Origin: Scatophagus argus
Taxonomy: Eukaryota; Chordata; Actinopteri; Scatophagidae
Direction of reading: 5' to 3'
Assembly: GCF_020382885.2 (NCBI RefSeq)
Contig: NC_058512.1
Span: 9,512,802-9,576,801, forward strand
DNA length: 64,000 bases
In this document: one piece after another, positions 57,796 through 64,000 of the stretch
How positions within the stretch are numbered: the stretch's first letter is position 1
How the letters are laid out: every line of letters starts with the position of its first letter
Notes under the pieces: model-generated
Told to the model about the DNA's origin: nothing
Seen by the model: the letters and a program-made list of their open reading frames with translations, nothing else
Database searches by the model: none
Position numbers and translations under genes: made by a program

Positions 57796-58850
57796 GTGCG
57801 TAACATATTTTGTCATTTCACATGGTTTACGTTCAGAATGTGTCCTTAATTTCTTTGAATGCCGCAAACTCAAAAAGCACTGGGGTTTCTTGACATCATG
57901 TGAACTCACATATCAATTTGGATGGGAGATGTGACGCCATCATGATGCCTTCAGAGCAGCATTCAGCCTCGGGAATTAAGGATATGACCATCAAAGGTCA
58001 TAGCCGATATTTTCAGTTTTAGACATTACAATAGGCCAAAGATAGAGTCCAGGTTTTTCGCAAATAAAAATTTCAAATTTTAAATATCTGTGCATGAATG
58101 TGTGTGCATATGACCGCCATATGTGCATGCTTCTATGTGTCTGATTGCACAGGCATGTGTGGCCATGTATGTTGGCATGGAGTGAATGTGTGTGTGTGTG
58201 TTTAATTCTCCCACACCCCCTTTCCCAGATGAGAGCAGACTTGCTTGTGGCCCAGCTTGCACACAGATGGAGCAGAATCACAATAAAAAGTGTGTGAGCT
58301 GATGCCATTTGACACACAGACTGAGCCGAGAGCTGACTGTGATCCAAACAAATAAGCAGACAAACGAAAGCAGCATTTAAAGGGTCGCTTCACCCAGTTT
58401 GGGGGGGAAAAAAAAACATTTTCCCATATACCACCTTGCGGTGTCCAACCATGCAGATAGTTTTGGGTTTGCTTGCCTCCCTCCATTTTTTTTAAATATC
58501 TGTCTGTGAGAGTTTTGCTGCCACCCCAAAACCACAAGGGATAAGTGGGAAAATATGTCTTTTCTTAACATTTTTCATTCTATACTTGCTGCTACTTTGC
58601 AGCATGTGGGTTTAGTCGACTAAAAAGTTTCAAGCTGAGCTGAAACAAGACTGATGTATTAAACTCTGCAATGAATAAGCAACATTTCAGTCAAGTGAAC
58701 TTAAACTGTCTGTCACGTTCAAACAAAAGCAGCATTTCTTGGAACTGATCACTGCACATGCAAATCACATTTCACGTGCAGAAAACTCAGTTGACATGCT
58801 GCAGAAATGTGTACAGTATGATGCAGTTTGTATGAATGTTTGCACCAAAT

Positions 58851-58852
<2 letters not shown>

Positions 58853-58934
<82 letters not shown>
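58853..58934. repeat. (AT)n microsatellite, about 82 bp
   Basis: An uninterrupted AT dinucleotide tract, 100 bases before the acceptor of the tmem119 coding exon. Overlapping open frames of Tyr-Ile repeats in it are artefacts. Confidence 0.97.
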
Positions 58935-58937
<3 letters not shown>

Positions 58938-59050
58938 AGAAATGCATCTGTCAGAAAAATAGATGCTTTGTATTTAACTGCCTTCACATGTGGTGCTGAC
59001 TTTTCACTTACTGACATTTGCTTGTTATTTACAGATCCCGAGGGGAAACG

Positions 59051-59896
59051 ATGCTCCCAATGGCCGTTCATCTGATTGGTCTGTGTGCTGTGTTTTGCAT
59101 CACCAGCAGCTTGGCCACGCCGCTGCCTTTTTACAGTTCACTAGAGGGAAGCACAGACGAGGAAGAACTCATTAGTATGACTTCCCTTGTACCCACCAGC
59201 AACTTTTCTTCTGAATATGAAACCACACCTGTTGGCCCCACATATGTGGAAAGTGATGTTCTGAGTCAAGTTGTGAACTTTCTGGAAGAAAATATGCTCC
59301 TTATCCTTGTTGCAGGCTCTTTCATCCTTCTTGTCTTTCTCATTATCTGTGGGGCAATTTTCATGAGCCGCAGGCGCAAAGTCAATGCCTACTACCCTTC
59401 TTCCTTCCCCTCAAAAATGTATGTGGACCACAGGGACAAAACTGGAGGCGCAAAACCCTTTAATGAAATGCAAGAAAAGTCCACTCCTGAGCAGCAAAGT
59501 GAGTCAGTGGACTCTCACAAGCAGCTCCAGGCAGACATAATGAGGGCTGCCAAGAGCCTGCGCACGCCAAATAAATCTGGTGATGCTGCAGAGGGAAGTG
59601 GCCTCTGTCAGAAAGCAGCAGAACACAGTCCTGAGGACAGCTCTAAACCAGATGGCAGCATCCTGGACCTGCAGCAAACAAGTCCCCCAGAGGAAAAGGG
59701 GCTGAGTGAGCTTTCTAACAGTGAAACAGCTGCAGCGGCAGGCAGCCCTGAGCTGAATCCTCCGGAGCAGCCTCATCCTGATGAAGACGATTCACAGGAG
59801 CCTCTGACTGGAGGGAGTCTGCGGCCCTCCTCCCTGCATATTCACAACGACTCTGCTACACTTCAGCTGATAGCAGGAGAGAAAACAGCCTTCTAA
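59051..59896 (+). CDS. tmem119: Transmembrane protein 119 (osteoblast/microglia type I membrane protein)
   Basis: TMEM119 promotes osteoblast differentiation and marks microglia in mammals. The coding sequence is one exon of 281 residues. The frame is open upstream to 59018, but that ATG lies before the acceptor (59034), so the ATG at 59051 is chosen. There is a signal peptide (about 1-21, ending near ITSSLA), a short Ser/Thr-rich ectodomain (about 22-80), and a TM helix at about 82-104. The juxtamembrane family signature is AYYPSSFP at 113-120, followed by KMYVDHRD, then SHKQLQADIMRAAKSL, matching the mammalian RQLQADI region. The tail is acidic and disordered. Position between selplg and iscu agrees with the mammalian order. 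Confidence 0.92.
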   Translation: MLPMAVHLIGLCAVFCITSSLATPLPFYSSLEGSTDEEELISMTSLVPTSNFSSEYETTPVGPTYVESDVLSQVVNFLEENMLLILVAGSFILLVFLIICGAIFMSRRRKVNAYYPSSFPSKMYVDHRDKTGGAKPFNEMQEKSTPEQQSESVDSHKQLQADIMRAAKSLRTPNKSGDAAEGSGLCQKAAEHSPEDSSKPDGSILDLQQTSPPEEKGLSELSNSETAAAAGSPELNPPEQPHPDEDDSQEPLTGGSLRPSSLHIHNDSATLQLIAGEKTAF

Positions 59897-60552
59897 CTAT
59901 TCTGAACGCCATGATCTGAGTAACTTTTTAAAATATTTATCCAGTAAACTTGGACTAAAAATGATGACTCCAAGAGAAATGTGGAAAACTTGCCAAATTC
60001 CGGTCACAGTTGTAGCAATGTTAAACGCAGGGAAGGTAAAGGTAGCCGTCTGTTGCTTTCCTATGAATGGGTATATTATTCACGCCATATTATAAACATG
60101 TCTTGTGGTATGACGTTAACATCGGGGACAAAACCTATTTCTTTACATCCTGTTATTTCTGTGTTGTTTATGGATATTTTGCTTGGTGTGTTTGTCAAAT
60201 TCTGGGTTGCTTCAGTAAACATTGTACTGTATGGTCCCAAACTGTACTCCTGTAAGGTTTAAGGTCTATCAAGTATAGAAAACCACTTCCTGACAACAGT
60301 TTCGGTTTACATGCAAAGTAAAATGAGGATTATCCACAGACTTCTTCAGTTACTGATTTCAAGGTGTTATAGCAAGAAATGCACCAGTATAATCAATAGC
60401 ATTTATAACTGCATTTCATTTAGGTGAACCACATGATTCTGTGCATATGGATCAAATATGTTTTACATGAAGCCATTGTTAAGTAAATTAAACCTGTGTG
60501 TTTCCTTTTATAACACAAACATAAATATGGTAAATATTCAGGCTTCTCGAAG

Positions 60553-60597
60553 TAATAAATTGCACTCAAAACAAAACATGATTCAGGATACTTTAAT
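60553..60597. terminator. Facing polyadenylation signals of tmem119 (+) and iscu (-)
   Basis: AATAAA on plus at 60553-60558 would end tmem119 after a 0.65 kb 3'UTR. ATTAAA on minus at 60592-60597 would end iscu after a 0.5 kb 3'UTR. The two cleavage sites would fall within a few tens of bases of each other. Confidence 0.45.
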
Positions 60598-61101
60598 CAG
60601 GTGGAAGCACTACAAAATAATTATAAATTACACTTAAAACCAGTGGACCCTTTGGTGTCTCAACCCACTTTGTTTACTTGCATATCAAAAGGTCAGTGCT
60701 CAGGGTTGCAGAGATACTTAAAACAGCTGTACGCTTTAATCAAAATCTCCATCACTCACACTCCATCAAAGCAACACTCCTTAAGCACAAAATCTTAAAA
60801 TATGACACAAACTCAAAAATAAGGCTCAGCTTTGTACCAAACAACCCAACAGTGCTTACATTGTGCGTTTACGTGACTGGCTAAAAGGTACAGTATACAA
60901 GGTTAGAGGACCACTGACTAATAAAGAAAGCCTGGTGTAACATTGCTATAGAGAGCCAACAATGGTGTATATATCACCAGCATTATTAGGTGTGCCTCAA
61001 CAACAGTGCAGGAAAGAGGTGGTGATGCTGGGCTACTGCAACTTCTCTTCTTAGTAGGAGGAAGCAAACGGTGATGCCCAACTCAGAGTGACAGTGTGTA
61101 G

Positions 61102-63035
61102 TTAATTGCTGGCCCTGACTGCCTCCTGTTGGTCATCCTGTTGCTTGAGACGATAGTCAGCCAGGGCAGCCTTGATGGCATCCTCTGCAAGCACTGAGGA
61201 GAAACAATTTCAGGTTAAAGGTAAATATACATACATGTGTATAGGAATAACATCACAAGTAAATGAAATCTTACTCGAGCAGTGAAGTTTAACTGGTGGA
61301 AGACAGAGCTCTTTGGCGATGTCAGTGTTCTTTATCATCAAAGCTTCATCCACCTGGAAAGAAAAGCACAAAGACCCAGTAACCACAAAAACCATTCTAG
61401 CCATAGAGATGAGTAAAGCAGAATAAATAGCAGTCAGAGAAAGAAGTGTCATGTGTCTATTGTGTACACTCACAGATTTGCCCTTCACCCACTCGGTGGC
61501 CAAGGAGCTGGAGGCAATTGCAGAGCCACAGCCAAATGTTTTGAACCTGGCATCCACGATCTTCCCCTGGTCATCTACCTCAATCTGTCAAAATGAGAGG
61601 TTTTGGAGTTTTTATTTATTTATTTTTAGTCTTAATGGCTCTATGAATATACAAAAGGCTACAGTCCACCCATGATTAGCTACAAACAAACCTGGAGCTT
61701 CATTACATCTCCACAGGCTGGAGCACCCACAAGGCCAGTCCCAACGTTCTTGGAGTGTTTGTCCAATGTGCCCACATTTCTTGGATTCTCATAATGATCC
61801 ACTACCTTCAGACAGAAAAGAAAAGAAACACTATGTTAGGAAAAAAAAACAATTTATCAGCGAGTTCTGGCAAATTGTTGACATTATTACAGTAGCATCC
61901 TGAAAGTCTTGAGCATCACTGTTATACAACTAGGAGTTTTGACCATTACGTAAGGGACATTAAAGTAAACAGATTAGGACCGGATTTCATTGTCTGCTAC
62001 TCTCCTGCATCCTGCCCCCCCCCCCCCAAGTTGCTGAGTCATTCTGACCAGAACAATACGACATAGATGGACTTTTACTTTTGCACAATAATAATGCATG
62101 TCCTAAAGGGGACTAAATAGAATACATAGAATTCCATGCATTTCTGATGTTACTTTTTTTTATTTTAGTGTACATCTTGAAAGGAAAGCAGACACTTAAC
62201 TAAATCCTCTCCAGTTTGATAGTCCATGGTGTCAGTGTGTCAGGGCCACAAAAAGTCCCTCAGTGAAAAGGTATGTTCAGTTTTAGGTCGTTCAATCATC
62301 CACTGAGATCAAACCATCTGTTTACCAGAGATGGTTTTAACTCGCTGGATGTTTGGATTCTGATGGCCACAACACGGCGTCCATCTTGCCAAAGGAGGTC
62401 AAAACACGTAATGACAAACAAGATGAACATGTGAATACTGCTGTTGTGTAGAATGATTGAAAGACCGAGCATCCTCATGATTTTTCTACAAGTATAACAG
62501 AACACATATGGCTTTTTATCACACTGTGCTCCTTCACCTTCTTAAAGCTTATTAATCGCATGTATTTCAAGTATTTAAGCTATGGCAATGGCCAGGTGGG
62601 GGACAGATTAGTTGCGTTCAAGTAACTAACGAGCTGGAATGAAACATGTGCCTGTTTATCTCTTTCTGTCTCACTTTCCTTGATATGCGATATGTAAATA
62701 ACGAAAGCACACTGATGTATTTGTAGAGTTAGCCACAGTTATAAAGTAACACCAGCATTTTGTGATTGAAAAGCTCCATCTTATTACCTGAGCCTTGTCA
62801 ACCTTGTTACCTACTGATGATACTTTTACAAAACTAATCAAGGCTAAGGTTAATATTTGTAAACAGTCACCAAAGCGTAGCTGTCACACTGTAACGCATG
62901 AGTAGTAGACCGATAACAGACTAGTGGGTTTACCTTCTTGTGGTAGCAACACTGGGTGATGAATTCCGGAGCAGAAAGCCTCCTGGTCAGAAAAGCCAGA
63001 GGACTGAGACACTTGTTTGCCACTGTACCGGCCAT
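61102..63035 (-). CDS. iscu: Iron-sulfur cluster assembly scaffold ISCU, mitochondrial
   Basis: Scaffold on which NFS1 sulfur and iron are built into [2Fe-2S] clusters with frataxin and HSC20. Five exons (plus coordinates): 62934-63035, 61692-61805, 61474-61584, 61275-61353, 61102-61193. All are in frame and give 165 residues (human 167). The first 34 residues are a basic, mitochondrial-type presequence (RRLSAPEF). Cluster-ligand residues are present: Cys in GAPACGDVMKLQ with its Asp, Cys in FKTFGCGSAIASSS, and the LPPVKLHCS motif that is both the HSPA9 recognition site (LPPVK) and the third Cys. The stop TAA follows ASN. The gene is convergent with tmem119. Confidence 0.97.
62015..62027. repeat. 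C13 homopolymer in iscu intron 1
   Basis: Thirteen consecutive C on the plus strand, in the 1.1 kb first intron. No function inferred. Confidence 0.95.
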
Positions 63036-63089
63036 GTTGACAGACACACAAATGGCGCAGTTTCAATTGCAACAGTCGGAGTATTAAGA

Positions 63090-63140
63090 AGAATCAAATA
63101 CGTCACTGTGAAGAGGCGGGGCTTATATAACCAGATCTGC
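63090..63140 (-). promoter_or_regulatory. iscu promoter with TATA, GC box and CRE-like site
   Basis: Reading on the minus strand there is TTATATAAG (63122-63130), then CCCCGCC (about 63115-63121), then a TGACGTA CRE-like site (about 63099-63105). All lie within 100 bases of the ATG. The TATA lies about 90 bases upstream of the start codon, so the 5'UTR would be about 60 bases. Confidence 0.5.
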
Positions 63141-64000
63141 GCATGTCCTCATGGATGTCCAAGCCAAGTATATCAAAATACCTTTTCGCAATAAAGTGCA
63201 TCAAAGTTGAATATTTATGAATCCAATTTAAAAACATTTTAAGAGGGACGCAACTAACAATTTTCATATCTTTTGTTTAATCCATGAAATGTCAAAAGAA
63301 TTATTAAAATCACGTCTTCCAAGCAAATTCCCATAAGACGTTCAGTTTGCAGTGATATAAGATTATTATTGATGATTATTAACAATATAATTATGATTAT
63401 TAATTATATGTATAAATGATATTTAATGCTGAAAGTCCAAAACAATATTGTGGAATTACTTACCACAGTATGCTGTACAGCTTAATAAACAAACAATATA
63501 AATTGGCATGCTAATGTAACATGTAGAGTAGCTGAAGGTAACAATATTTATCACAATATGAGTGTATGATGGCTTTTTGATGTTTGACATTTTATACTAA
63601 TTAATGGATGATTTCCTCGAAGTTACAACAATCATTGCAACAGAAAATCATTCTTGACCCAAGATTTTGCAAATGCTGCAGGTCTAGTAAAATAGTCAAT
63701 AGTCACACGCTCAGTTAAGAAATGAGTTGGTGGTTTTGTCACTGTGTCATCGTAAAGGGGATCTCCTTCGTGACATTGCAACATATCTTATGGCTGTTCT
63801 AAAACTTTCAAATTTTTATTTGTTATTTTCATGATTTTACCATCTGTGACTGAATGAACCCACTGAAACGCACGCAGGAACACAAAATTTGGATTTTGTT
63901 AGGTTAGAGGTGGGCTGTCATTTATCAATCAATTGGGATGTTTTTTTGTTTTTTGTGTTTTTTTCACTTTCGTCATTAACACTGCCCAGGAAACAGAAGT
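63141..64000. other. Sequence upstream of iscu
   Basis: AT-rich. I see no exon, RNA gene or repeat family here. Confidence 0.5.

Noticed and set aside
57570-57803. 77-codon hydrophobic open frame near the tmem119 leader
   Set aside because: It lacks an ATG at its start, is out of frame with tmem119 when spliced, and looks like leader sequence.
59018-59050. Upstream in-frame ATG for tmem119
   Set aside because: It lies before the splice acceptor at 59034, within the intron, so the ATG at 59051 is used.
58739-59075. Open frames of Tyr-Ile repeats on both strands
   Set aside because: They arise from the AT dinucleotide microsatellite, not from a gene.

Overview
The window is nuclear DNA of a bony fish, almost certainly a teleost. 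Compact multi-exon genes with GT-AG introns, many AC, AT and TATC microsatellites, and proteins close to vertebrate families all point that way. The order MYO1H - SVOP - SSH1 - CORO1C - SELPLG - TMEM119 - ISCU matches the block I recall from human 12q24.1, relative orientations included. The mammalian genes I recall between MYO1H and SVOP (ACACB, UNG, USP30 and others) and DAO between SVOP and SSH1 are not here.

Layout. 81-11897 (-): myo1h, 29 coding exons, with its 3' end outside the window. 13720-18122 (+): svop, 16 coding exons, complete, head-to-head with myo1h. 19213-30780 (+): ssh1, 15 coding exons, with a shortened C-terminal tail and a long 3'UTR to about 34.55 kb. 37748-40282 (+): one very large exon of about 840 codons. 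Its phase-1 donor joins in frame to the first coding exon of coro1c at 45982. 45984-50936 (+): coro1c, 10 coding exons, 474 residues. 54351-55697 (+): selplg (PSGL-1), coding sequence in one exon behind two probable non-coding 5' exons. 59051-59896 (+): tmem119, coding sequence in one exon. 61102-63035 (-): iscu, 5 exons, tail-to-tail with tmem119. The last 0.9 kb is AT-rich with no gene seen.

Functionally this is a conserved neighbourhood, not an operon. Three genes act on actin: myo1h is a membrane-linked motor, ssh1 is the cofilin phosphatase, and coro1c is an actin-filament and Arp2/3 regulator. selplg and tmem119 are leukocyte or bone/microglia surface proteins. svop is a vesicle transporter homologue and iscu is the mitochondrial Fe-S scaffold.

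The most interesting item is the huge exon upstream of coro1c. If spliced as the sequence allows, it makes a coronin of about 1315 residues with a long, largely disordered N-terminal extension. That extension carries two PPPxxxKKPxNPF motifs around a compact-looking block of about 100 residues. Other points are the ssh1 tail that lacks the regulatory region of mammalian SSH1, and a PSGL-1 ectodomain with no tyrosine.
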